This document shows, piece after piece, positions 25,106 to 34,900 of a stretch of DNA of 64,000 nucleotides (position 1 is its first letter; each line of letters starts with the position of its first letter). The stretch spans positions 10,130,501-10,194,500 of the forward strand of contig JAUCBN010000025.1 of the NCBI GenBank assembly GCA_035048815.1, given 5' to 3'. The notes under the pieces are model-generated. The model worked only from the letters and a program-made list of their open reading frames with translations. It made no database searches and was not told the origin of the DNA. The translations under genes were made by a program, and so were the position numbers. Source of the stretch: Abelmoschus esculentus. Its lineage: Eukaryota; Streptophyta; Magnoliopsida; Malvales; Malvaceae.

Positions 25106-26701
25106 TGTCGCGTGTCAAAAGTGCGAAATTAGTGCAAGTGAACACATCGCAAGTAATAAAGTGATAAGTATTATCGTGTATCGTCTCCACAGGGATTGGT
25201 ATACTTAATATGCCTTCTTCGTCTTCTTGTTCAGTAAAAAGGAATAAAATAAAAACACAAGTGATTACGATTTTGATGAAACTAAATAAATTGAAATAAC
25301 GAAACTAAGTAAAAGGATGAGGTCTCATTAATAGAGAGAGAGGTCAGGACCCAGTTGCGTTGTATTGTGGATTTGATTGACTTGTCTCTGTCCAATGCAA
25401 TTGTATATCACTGCCTCGGCAGCACTGCAGATTACTGCCTTGGCAGCGACGATACTTGTCCGTCGCGGCAATCCCTTGCTCGTGGTTTGGACTTTACCAA
25501 AGTTCGGCAAAGTGTCCTTGGATGACTCTGCTTATCCCTAAGTCGAAGTACTGTTGATGACTAGTCCTTGATGATACCTCCCGGTGTGAATCAATTATAC
25601 TAACCAACCAATCTCACACTTCTCTTAGCCGCTGAAACTCTTAACCTATCCCTAGGCCGAGTTAGTATTTCACGATTGAAACATCGTACTTACCCCTTTC
25701 GTGAATCTAACTCTTCCAAGTCTAGATAAATGGATTACTTACAAACTTCTCTCCCGAGCTTGAATGCATGAACAAAGAATGGCAAAGGATAAGAAAACCG
25801 TGATAGTTTTATTGCATTGAAACAAAGAACAAAGTACAATCTCCTTTCACAAATACTTAACAACCTTCACCTAAACCCTAAGAAAGCTTAGAACATAATT
25901 TGAGAGAAAGAAAACATTGTGTCTTAGGGTGAACTCTCTAAGAATCGGCTTTCCTATACATTGGACGACTATGGTATATGTCGCGTGTCAAAAGTGCGCG
26001 GTTGGTGCAAGTGGACACATCGCAAGTAATAAAGTGATAAGTATTATCGCGTATCGTCTTCATAGGGATTGGTATACTTAATATGTCTTCTTCGTCTTCT
26101 TGTTCTGCAAAAAGAAATAAAATAAAAACACAAGTGGGAATATTTCTAAGTGGGTGTAAATTCAGTGATTAATGCCCATAAAAGGTGTAAAAAGGTGATA
26201 GTGAGTTGAGCACTTATCTGTATATATACTCTAGGTCTAGGGCAAACCTTTCCTAAGTAGGAATACTACTTGGAGTAGGATTACAATTATTCTCATAAAT
26301 CAAATATTTCCAAGTTTATTTCAACTAGTCGACTTTTCCCTCGTGGACTTTGACTTGAGCTTTCCTCGTGCTAGCCAGCTTCGATCCATGTGCTGCATGT
26401 CTAGGAATGTCCAGCGTATTTTTCTCTTCCAATCGCCTACAGTATTGATGCTGGAGCTGCAGTTGCTGCCGCGGCCCAGCTTCTGCCTCGGCCTCAACCC
26501 TGCCTCGGCAGTAGTTGTTCCTGCATGTACAGAAGATATCGTAAATTCTGCATTTTTTTCTAAATATTAGCTTTGTAAGTTATAATAGCAGAATATCTGA
26601 ATATTGCATATTAAGCGCATGCATCAATCCAAGTAAGTGTGACATAAGTGCTTATTGCCCATGAAAGGTGTATAAAATAATGATCTTTTGAGCACTTATC
26701 A
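25106..26701 (-). repeat. Athila LTR with a nested deleted LTR
   Basis: Begins TGTCGCGTGTC at 25106 and ends CACTTATCA at 26701. Removing the nested copy (25979-26219) and one target duplication leaves about 1350 bp, the same length as the LTR of element 2. No Asp primer site follows on the left: it abuts family-B LTR DNA. It carries exact palindromes at 25412, 25436 and 26501. The flanking sequences (ATACT, TGTTC) do not match, so it is not a simple solo LTR with target duplication. Confidence 0.85.
25979..26219 (-). repeat. Nested, internally deleted Athila LTR
   Basis: About 241 bp starting TGTCGCGTGTC and ending CACTTATCT (family terminus CTTATCA), with the middle of the LTR missing between AAACACAAGT and GGGAATATTT. 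GTATA flanks it on both sides (25974-25978 and 26220-26224), a 5 bp target duplication. The same GTATA follows the right LTR of element 2 at 33312-33316. Confidence 0.85.
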
Positions 26702-27504
26702 TGTTCGATTATGAATGCTAGGATAGATGTTTTGGGTTGAAATTATATCACGAAGCATGAAAAGAACTTAATAACCGGTTGGCTGATCTAGGTCGGGTAT
26801 AGTAATTGGAAAGTAGAGGTTTTATGTTTTGGTCCTTAATTAATGAAGCCTAAATTGATGCAGTTTAATCGCTCCGTTCTTGTCTTGCATGAAACCGACA
26901 CACTAGGAACTTAATTATGTATTTGGATAAGAAAAAAATATAACGGATTTCAGGGTTGTTTATCGAATCGGGCCTTTGCGGGTTTTGCTTCGATATTCCC
27001 CGTGTAATCCATTAGAGCCGGTTCTGTCTGGGCCGGGCTAAGGGGGTTATAGATATTGTTTCAACACAACGAAGACCATCCGATGTGAGATTCCGGGTGA
27101 TGTATCAAAGGCCATCCGATGCGAGATTCCGGGTAATGAATTTGCTCGATGTGAGATTCTGAGCCCCACTCGATGTGAGATTCCGAGTATATTAGCTCGA
27201 TGTGAGATTCCGAGCAGCCCATTGTGAGATTCCGGGCCGGGTGAGTTCCCCAGTGTCAGGTTGGCAGTGGGCCTCACACTTGATTTCTTTACTATATGCA
27301 TTGATTGCAATTGGCATGTCATATCATCATGTTATTTTATCTCGCATGTTATAGTTATGATTCACTTGAAAGCACAGTAGATAGGTTGTGTACCCACTGA
27401 GCTTTCGTAGCTCAGTGTTTTTCTCATCACTAATTCCTTCTTTCTTTTTGATATTCCTCATAGCATACTAGAGCCAATTTCGGACACCTCTAGTATGAAC
27501 AAGA
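26702..27504 (+). repeat. Composite chromovirus LTR fragment (end of B inside A)
   Basis: 26702-27051 is the 3' end of a family-B LTR (ends GGGGGTTATA). From 27052 (GATATTGTTTCAACACAACG) it is LTR family A, with the GATGTGAGATTCCG repeats, up to about 27423. The last 80 bp (TTCTCATCACTAATTCC onward) match neither copy and lead into the broken 3' end of element 2 ORF2. It duplicates 33793-34380 with scattered differences. X' (33793-34380) lacks about 128 bp present here (about 27279-27406). Confidence 0.8.
27079..27235. repeat. GATGTGAGATTCCG minirepeat in LTR A (fragment)
   Basis: Six irregularly spaced copies of (C)CGATGTGAGATTCCG with variants, near 27079, 27118, 27149, 27172, 27195 and 27220. 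The equivalent arrays are at 34171-34310 and 44890-45045. Confidence 0.85.
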
Positions 27505-28802
27505 GTACTCAGTCCAGCGGCGGTGGAGCTTTGATGCACATAGGCATCTATCTCTACTGATAGACTGCCCATGATGATGGGTGATCGTGGTGGAGTGCTG
27601 AAGACTACCCTCCGCTTTGATGGTCTTCTGCTGGCAGATGCTGCTACGGTAGAGTCTACTGCCCTAGATGGGCCGGCAGCATGAAACTGTGGTTGAGGGC
27701 CCGCGTGGAAGAACGGTCTCGGTCCTCCTGGAGCTAGTGTAGTCTCGGTATAGGGTGCAGCTGTGACAAACATGTTGCTTGGAAATTCTAGAAACTGCGC
27801 CCCTTGGTCAGGAAAGGCATGAAGCATCATTTGGGCAAGGGTGCTGTTGAAGTCCCTCTGATACTCCATGTATCTTTGCTGCCTAAGATCCATCGCTGCC
27901 ATCCTTTACAGTATCTCCTGGTACGGGTCTGCTGCGGCATTGGTGTGGGCCGTGTTTGGCATGTCTGCCGTGTATTGTGCCCTGACAGTAGTATCAGCAG
28001 TGAACTGCTGGGGCGTTGCTTAGACTGATTCCGCCTGCGTGATCTGCATAACCTTGTGGCAAAAGTCTTTGGTCCATCCACGCCTTTAGGGAGTGTATTC
28101 GTCCGTGTCTTCTATTGTTACACCTGTCGCAACACACAAACCAGTGATCAAACAAGGGAAATATAATGGTCCTCTAAACTTCTTACCGCATTCGTAAATT
28201 TCGCGTAAGATGATCTCTCCAACGTTGTTGCTCCTTTTGTTGATGATTGATTGGATGAGCACAAATTGCTTTCGGTCCACCGTGCTGTTGTGGGATGTGG
28301 GGATGAGGCGTCTCTTAACAAAGGTGTTTCAAAGCTTGGCCTCGGGCTTTAGGCTCTGCCTTGCTACAGATCCTCTATGGGCACCGATTTCCCATGGAGT
28401 ATTCGTGTAGCAAAGGTCGTCTTTGATCAACTCGTAATCCTCGGCAGTGATATCCTCCATGAATTCAACATGTACATCATGGTCAGGTGTGAGGCCGTAG
28501 AATTAGTTGATGGTCTCGTCATCAAGCTGGACAGGCCTGCCTCGACAGTGGATAAAGAGGGAGTCTTTGCTGGGCCCGTGCACATAGAATTCCCGTACGA
28601 CGGTAGCGTTTGCTTGGACAGGTTGAAGGCAAAAGATTTCCCATTCTTGGTACTTAATCTTATCGAACAGATAGTGCTCGATGTCATAATTTTCGTCATC
28701 CGAGTGTTGGAACCCTTGTTCCTCCCACAACTGCCGGGCAATGAAAGACTTGTTGAAGCGGTCTTCAACATTAGCTGGGGAAAAGCGCTTGTAGGTGGCC
28801 AT
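27505..28802 (-). pseudogene. Element 2 ORF2, broken
   Basis: A homologue of the intact ORF2 of element 1, starting MATYKRFSPANVEDRF at 28802 and readable in a single frame. In-frame stops fall after ETIN (28503-28505), in the KL-stop-NTF region near 28329, after DEYTP (28086-28088), after AESV near 28021 and after YQEIL near 27906. The C-terminus is lost: similarity to element 1 ends near IDAYVHQSSTAAG, about 27505, where unrelated chromovirus LTR begins. A gene of about 430 codons remains recognisable, including the basic RRPSKRR. Confidence 0.88.
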
Positions 28803-29288
28803 AAAGATTTTGAGAGATTGAGTTCTTGGATATTTTCTTGGAAGAATTCTGAGAATTTTAACAAGGCTAGGCAGAGAGTATTGTGAGAGCAAGATTGTTG
28901 AGTATTCTAAAGAAAACAAGAAAGCAAGAGTGAATAGTTCAAGAGGGAGGGGTTGCTTATATAGGCCTTGGCCTTGTGACCGTTTGGACCACTAACCGTT
29001 TTGTAGCCGTTAGTCTTTAATGCCGTTTCCTTTTCTGCCGCGGTAGATATCTCGGCAGACTAGCCGTTATACTGTTCTGTCCGTTGAAACTGCTGCAGCT
29101 CTAACACTGTGCGCTACCACGGCAACAGACTTCCTGCTGTGAACTACTTCTATGTTATTCTTACTTTATTATCCTAAATAAAAATTAAACAAAAACAAGA
29201 AAAATACTTAAAACATAAAATTGATATGAGAAATAAATATAAACTAAACTAATCCTAATATAATAATATAAAAAGAAAAGGGAAGAGA
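28803..29288 (-). other. Element 2 spacer between gag-PR and ORF2
   Basis: A 486 bp noncoding spacer, similar throughout to 17116-17577 of element 1, including GTGACCGTT, CCTGCTGTGAACTA and CTAAATAAAAATTAAAC. It holds degenerate forms of the CTGCCGCGGCAG palindrome. No polymerase remnant is seen. Confidence 0.75.
28956..28963 (-). promoter_or_regulatory. TATA-like box upstream of ORF2 (element 2)
   Basis: Minus-strand TATATAAG lies about 154 bp before the ORF2 start, matching the position of CTTATATAAG in element 1. Conservation in two separately inserted elements is the only support for promoter function. Confidence 0.5.
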
Positions 29289-31861
29289 TTAAGTCACTAG
29301 AGGAGTGCATGCAAATGCATCTCCTAAGGTGTTTATCTCTTGCTGGCTAGAATTATAATTCAGATGTTGGCCACTCCCTTTTACTTTATGTCCCTTCTTA
29401 TGTGCTGCTTCCACTTTGAGCTTGATCTTTTTGCCAAATAACCTGCCGAGCATGCTGCAAAGGCAGGATATTTTGCTGTCTACTGTGTGGATGGCTTTGC
29501 ACTCTTCTGGATCATCATATTTTTTGAAATTGCGGAATGCATTGAGTTTGACTTGTTGGTCATTAACCCTCATTGTCAATTCTACTTTTTCCACATCGAT
29601 TAAGGTGCGTCCAGTTGCAAGGAAAGGTCTCCCCAAGATGATCGGTGCATTATCATCTGCTTCACAATCAAGGACAAGAAAATCAGCGGGAAAAATAAAT
29701 TTATCAACTCTTACCAGTATGTCCTCGATTTTGCCTTCGGGTTGCACATATGATCGATCCGCAAGTTGGAGCATAACTGTTGTAGGTTTTTCCCTTCCTA
29801 TTCCAAGCTTTTGGAAGACAGATTTGGGCATTAGATTGATACTTGCTCCAAGGTCGCATAGGGCCTTACCTTCATAATTATTACCTATTGCACAAGGTAT
29901 GATAAAGCATCCAGGATCCTTCAATTTCGGTAGCATGCGATTGTGTAGCATTGCCATGCATCCCTTGGTAGCAGCCACTGTTTCGAACTCACCTAGTCTT
30001 TTTCTCTTAGACACGATGTCTTTTAAGAACTTGGCATAATTAGGCATTTGTTCAATTGCCTCTACGAATGGTAAGTTAATGTGGGCTTGCTTTAAAATAT
30101 CAAGAAATTTTTTGAATTGATGATCCTGTTTTTCCTTTTTCAACCTTTGTGGGAACGGTGGTGGTGGTCTCATCTCATCCAGAGTTTCTTTAGTTTGGAA
30201 TTTAATACCTGGCACCACTGGGGTTGTTGCTGCCTCGGCAGACTGTTCAGGAGCTGCAACGCTTTCTGCCGGGGCAGTGTTATCGGGGTCAGTTTGTTCA
30301 GCCTCCTCTCTTGTTGGGTCTGATGATGGAACTTTGCCTGCTAGAATTTTCGTCTTTTCCTTCAGCTGTAGACCACTCCTGGTAGTGATTGCTTTACAAT
30401 GTTCATGGCCCGTTACCTTAGCAACTTCAGTATTGCTAGGTAGTCCTCCTTGTGGTCTAGTGTTTATATTTTGAGCAAACTGCCCAACCTGAGTTTCCAA
30501 TGCCTTAATTGCTGCCTCTTGGTTCTGCAACCTCATTTCAGTCCTATTTATGAACGCATCTGTTCTTTTGATGAAGTTGTTATTTTCTGCCATGTATGAC
30601 TCAGTTTTCATCATGAATGCTTTCAGTGAATTTTCCAAGGAACTTACAGATTGCTGCTGCATCAACTACTGCGACATTGGCTGTTGGACCTGCGGCGGCG
30701 GCAGATGTTGCATTGGTTGCTGGAATCCTAAGGGTTGGGTGGTTGGGTTTAAGGCATTGTTAGGATTGCTCCATGACAGGTTTGGATGCCACTTCCATGA
30801 GGGATTGTATGTGTTGGACATCATATTGGTTCGGTTATAGTTTCCAACATACATATCGGTTTCTTGATTCATACAGTCAGATGAATTGTGGTTACCTCCA
30901 CATAAATCACAAAAAGAATCAATTACCTTAACCTCACGGGTATTTTGTTGTAGTTGCAAATTTTGCACCATCTTGGTAATAGAGGCCAATTGTGCTGCCA
31001 CTGAATTTGATGTGTCTAACTCATTCACTGTGGCTTGGCGTCTTACTCCTCCTCGCCTAGATGTAGGGAATTGAAAATCGTTCTTTACGAGTTTGTTTAG
31101 TATCTCAATAGCTTCCTCAGGTGCTTAATCAAGGAGTGTTCCATTCGCCGAGGCATCTAACATCATCCTTGTTGGGCATTCGTAGCATTATAGAACATGG
31201 TCACTTGTGTCCATAGGGGAAATCCATACAAAGGACACTTTTGCAGTAACTCCCTGTAGCGCTCCCATGCCTCGTACATCGGATCGTCGTCTGCCTGTCG
31301 AAAAGAAGTGATTTCATTACGAATTCTATCATATAAATTTGTAGGATTAAAGCGTGTAGTAAAATCATGATAGATTTTACTCCAAGATCCAATAGATCCT
31401 GCTGGAATGCTATTTAACCAGGCTTTCGCCCTTTCCCTCAGTGAATAGGGGAATAAATTCAATCTCAAGAAATCTTCATGGACTCCTTGGATTTTGAAGG
31501 AATTGCATATCTCCATGAAGGACTTGAAGTGTTGCCTTGCATCTTCAGTTACAGACCCACGAAACTGTCCAATAGTGTTAAATATATTGAACATGACAGG
31601 TTTGAGTTCAAAGTGGGCTGCTTATATCTCCGGTGTAACAACTCCTGGGTTTAATCCATTTAAATCCTCTTCCAAGAAGTCTCTGACAGTGAGCTGCCGC
31701 AGGCCTGGTGGCGGCGAAAGACCTCCATTGCCGGCAGGTAAGTTTTGTCCTGCCGGATGATCTGCCATAGCTTCTTGGATTTGTCTCCTCAACCTTTGCC
31801 GTGTACGTTCGATCTCTGGGTCTAACTCGTACAAAGGGTTGGTTGGATTGGCCCTAGTTAT
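29289..31861 (-). pseudogene. Element 2 gag-protease, broken
   Basis: Homologous to element 1 gag-PR. The expected start codon reads ATA (31861-31859, I-TRANPTNPLYELDPEIE). A TAA interrupts the capsid at 31622-31624. A single-base loss near 31173 shifts the frame. A TAG lies at 30666-30668 after the zinc knuckle (CDLCGGNHNSSDC). The last 458 codons (30665-29289) are uninterrupted and include the Gln-rich linker, NYAKFLKDIVSKRKR, the protease motif LCDLGASINLMP, LGRPFLATGRTLIDVEK and the same terminal tail as element 1 (GDAFACTPLVT). Coding stops there with no polymerase. Confidence 0.9.
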
Positions 31862-31941
31862 ACACCAAGAAAAACCAAAGTAAAATAAAAATAAAAACAA
31901 AAGAAACAAGAAAATAAAGAAGACAAAATTTAGTTGTCAAT

Positions 31942-31958
31942 CCCCGACAACGGCGCCA
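31942..31958 (-). other. Primer binding site, tRNA-Asp (element 2)
   Basis: The plus strand reads CCCCGACAACGGCGCCA, one substitution from the tRNA-Asp 3' end found in elements 1 and 3. It lies seven bases before the LTR boundary at 31965. Confidence 0.88.
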
Positions 31959-31964
31959 AAAACT

Positions 31965-33311
31965 TGTCGCGTGTCAAAAGTGCGTTGTTGGTGCAAGTGG
32001 ACACATCGAAGTAATAAAGTAATAAGTATTATCGTGTATCGTCTCCACAAGGATTGGTATACTTAATATTTCTTCTTCGTCTTCTTGTTCTGCAAAAAGA
32101 AATAAAATAAAAACACAAGTAATTTGGGTTTTGATGGAACTAAATAAATTTAAGTAACACCAACTAAGAATAAAGATGAAATCTGATTAATAGAGAGAGA
32201 GGTCAGGATCCAGTTGCGTTGTATTGTGCATTTGATTGACTTGTCTCTGTGCAATGCAATTGTATATCACTGCCTCGGCAGCACTACAGATTACTACCTT
32301 GGCAGCGACGATACTGTCCGCCGCGGCAATCTCTTGCTCGTGGTTGGACTTTACCAAAGTTCGGGAAAGTGTCCCTGGATGACTCCGCTTATCCCTAAGT
32401 CGAAGTACTGTTGATGACTAGTCCTTGATGATACCTCCTGGCGTGAATCAATTATACTCACCAACCAATCTCACACTTCTTTTAGCCGCTGAAACTCTTA
32501 ACCTATCCCTAGGCCGAGTTAGTATTTCACGATTGAAACACCGTACTTACCCCTTTTGTGAATCTAACTCTTCTGAGTCTAGATAAATGGATTACTTACA
32601 AACTTCTCTCTCGAGCTTGAATGCAAGAACAAAGAATGACAAAGGATAAGCAAACCTTGATAGTTTTATTGCATTGAAACAAAGAACAAAGTACAATCTC
32701 CTCTCACAAATACTTAACAACCTTCACCTAAACCCTAAGAAAGCTTAGAACATAATTTGAGAGAAAGAAAACATTGAATCTTAGGGTAAACTCTCTATTA
32801 ATCGGCTCTCTCCGTCTCTCTTATACATTGGACGGCTAGGTCTTATATAGGCTTGGCCTAGGGTAAACCTTTCCTAAGTAGAATATAACTTAGAGTAGAG
32901 AACAAGTCATGTACATAAATAAAATATTTCCAAGTTTAACTCAACTAAGAGGCTTTCCCGCGTGGCCTTATATTGGGCTTTTCCTCATGCTAACCAGCTC
33001 CGATCCATGTGCTTCATGTCCAAAAACGTCCCTTGGATTTTTCTCTTCCGATCGCCTACAGTATTGCTTCCTGGCTCTCAACTGCTGCCTCGGCATCGGG
33101 TCCTGCCTCGTCCATGTTGCTGCCGCGGCACTTGTTTCTCTGCATAGATATAAAATTGCAGTAAAACTTGCCTTTTTTGTAAATATTATCTTTATAAGCA
33201 TAACTTCTAAATATATCACATTAAGTACATGCATTGGTCAAAGTGGGTGTAAATTCAATGATTAATGCCCATAAAAGGTGTAAAAAGTGATAGTGAGTTG
33301 AGCACTTATCA
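31965..33311 (-). repeat. Element 2 5' LTR
   Basis: 1347 bp bounded by TGTCGCGTGTC (31965) and GCACTTATCA (33311), homologous to element 1 LTR. A TATA-like CTATATAAGA on the minus strand lies at 32842-32851. Exact TGCC-NN-GGCA palindromes start at 32271, 33086 and 33121. Confidence 0.9.
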
Positions 33312-33792
33312 GTATATATACTCTAGGTCTAGGGCAAACCTTTCCTAAGTAGGAATACTAATTGGAGAAGGATTACAATTATTCCCATAAATCAAATATT
33401 TTCAAGTTTATTTCAACTAGGCGACTTTTCCCTCGTGGACTTTGACTTGGGCTTTCCTCGTGCTAGCCAACTTCGATCCATGTGCTGCATGTCCAGGAAT
33501 GTCCAGCTTATTTTTCTCTTCCAATCGCCTACAGTATTGATGTTGGAGCTTTAGTTGCTGTCGCGGCCCAGCTTCTGCCTCGGCCTGAACCCTGCCTCAT
33601 CAGTAGTTGTTCCTGCATGTATAAAAGATATCGTAAATTCTACATTTTTTCTAAATATTAGCTTTGTAAGTTATAATAGCAGAATATCTGAATATTGCAT
33701 ATTAAGCGCATGCATCAGTCTAAGTAAGTGTGAGATAAGTGCTTATTGCCCATGAAAGGTATATAAAATAATGATCTTTTAAGCACTTATCA
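33312..33792 (-). repeat. Second copy of the older Athila LTR, right half
   Basis: Nearly identical to 26220-26701: it starts GTATATATACTCTAGG and ends GCACTTATCA at 33792, with scattered substitutions. It is the flank into which element 2 inserted. Its duplicate sits beside the deleted LTR at 26220, so flank plus downstream LTR fragment exist twice. Confidence 0.85.
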
Positions 33793-34732
33793 TGTTCGAT
33801 TATGAATGCTAGGATAGATGTTTTGGGTTGAAATTATATCACGAAGCATGAAAAGAACTTAATAACCGGTTGGCTGATCTAGGTCGGGTATAGTAATTGG
33901 AAAGTAGAGGTTTTGTGTTTTGTTCCTTAATTAATGAAGCCTAAATTGATGCAGTTTAATCGCTCCGTTCTTGTCTTGCACGAAACCGACACACGTAGGA
34001 ACTTAATTATGTATTTGGATAAGAAAAAAATATAACGGATTTCAGGGTTGTTTATCGAATCGGGCCTTTGCGGGTTTTGGTTCGATATTCCCCGTGTAAT
34101 CCATTAGAGCCGGTTCCGTCTAGGCCGGGCTAAGGAGGTTATAGATATTGTTTCAACACAACGAAGACTATCCGATGTGAGATTCCGGGTGATGTATCAA
34201 AGGCCATCCGATGCGAGATTTCGGGTGATGAATTTGCTCGATGTGAGATTCTGAGTATATTAGCTCGATGTGAGATTCCGAGCAGCCCATTGTGAGATTT
34301 CGGGCCGGGTGAGTTCCCCAGTGTCAGGTTGGCAGTGGGCCTCACTCTTGATTTCGTAGCTCAGCGTTTTGGAATTTGTTTTCATGCGTAAGTAAGTAGA
34401 CAGACGTTCGGGCGGACGTGGTGGAGCACCATCATTTCGAGACTTCAACATTGACCGGTTGGTAGAGTACAGTTACTAGATTATTTGGGCTATGTATTCG
34501 TATGACCATTGTTGTAATTGTAACTCTATTTATTTAGTTGTAAGGTCAAATGTTTTATCAAACTTGTATTTTGGAGCTCCGATGTTATTTTGAGTTGTTA
34601 AATCACTTTGGATTTTAAATGTCGTTTGAATTATGTCTTATATCATGTTTTGACTTGAGTTTGACTTTGAAATTTTATGGATACGGGTTTGGGCTTATGG
34701 CCCAAATGTGGTACCCGGGTTGGGGTGTTACA
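33793..34732 (+). repeat. T1 5' LTR, truncated, with B/A junction
   Basis: 33793-34143 is the 3' end of a family-B LTR (TGTTCGATTATGAATGC to GAGGTTATA). 34144 onward (GATATTGTTTC) is LTR family A to its end TGTTACA at 34732. Matched against 44869-45595 it lacks about 130 bp near 34345. GATGTGAGATTCCG repeats lie at 34171-34310. The left part of the LTR is missing, replaced by Athila LTR DNA. Confidence 0.85.
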
Positions 34733-34737
34733 TTTAG

Positions 34738-34750
34738 TGGTATCAGAGCC
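34738..34750 (+). other. Primer binding site, initiator tRNA-Met (T1)
   Basis: TGGTATCAGAGCC, five bases after the LTR end, complementary to the 3' end of initiator tRNA-Met. A leader of 150 bp without a gene follows to the gag start. Confidence 0.92.
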
Positions 34751-34900
34751 TAGGTTTAGTCGGTTCTAGGATGTCCCCGGGGATAAGAGTCGGGAGTTGT
34801 GACAAGTGTCTAGCGAATACATGCCCATGAGTCTTAGTAGTACTTGAAAAGCTGATTTCTGATGATGTAATCCTTTTGTTTGACTGTGCAGAAGTGAATC

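Larger units (their letters stand above)
27505..33311 (-). mobile_element. Athila-type LTR element 2, pol-less
   Basis: Minus-strand order: 5' LTR (33311-31965), tRNA-Asp primer site, gag-protease, spacer with TATA motif, ORF2 truncated at about 27505. As in element 1, no reverse transcriptase, RNase H or integrase is present. GTATA follows the right LTR (33312-33316). A possible left partner is GTATA at 25974-25978, beside the deleted LTR copy, which suggests both are parts of one insertion event that was later rearranged. Confidence 0.88.

Noticed and set aside
25106..26701. Calling this a clean solo LTR
   Set aside because: Its flanks do not form a target duplication and the right side continues into a rearranged, duplicated segment.
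29416..29877. Plus-strand open frames opposite gag-protease and ORF2 (also 17690-18025, 16105-16449, 28377-28886)
   Set aside because: They are antisense shadows of the element genes, with no recognisable domain of their own.
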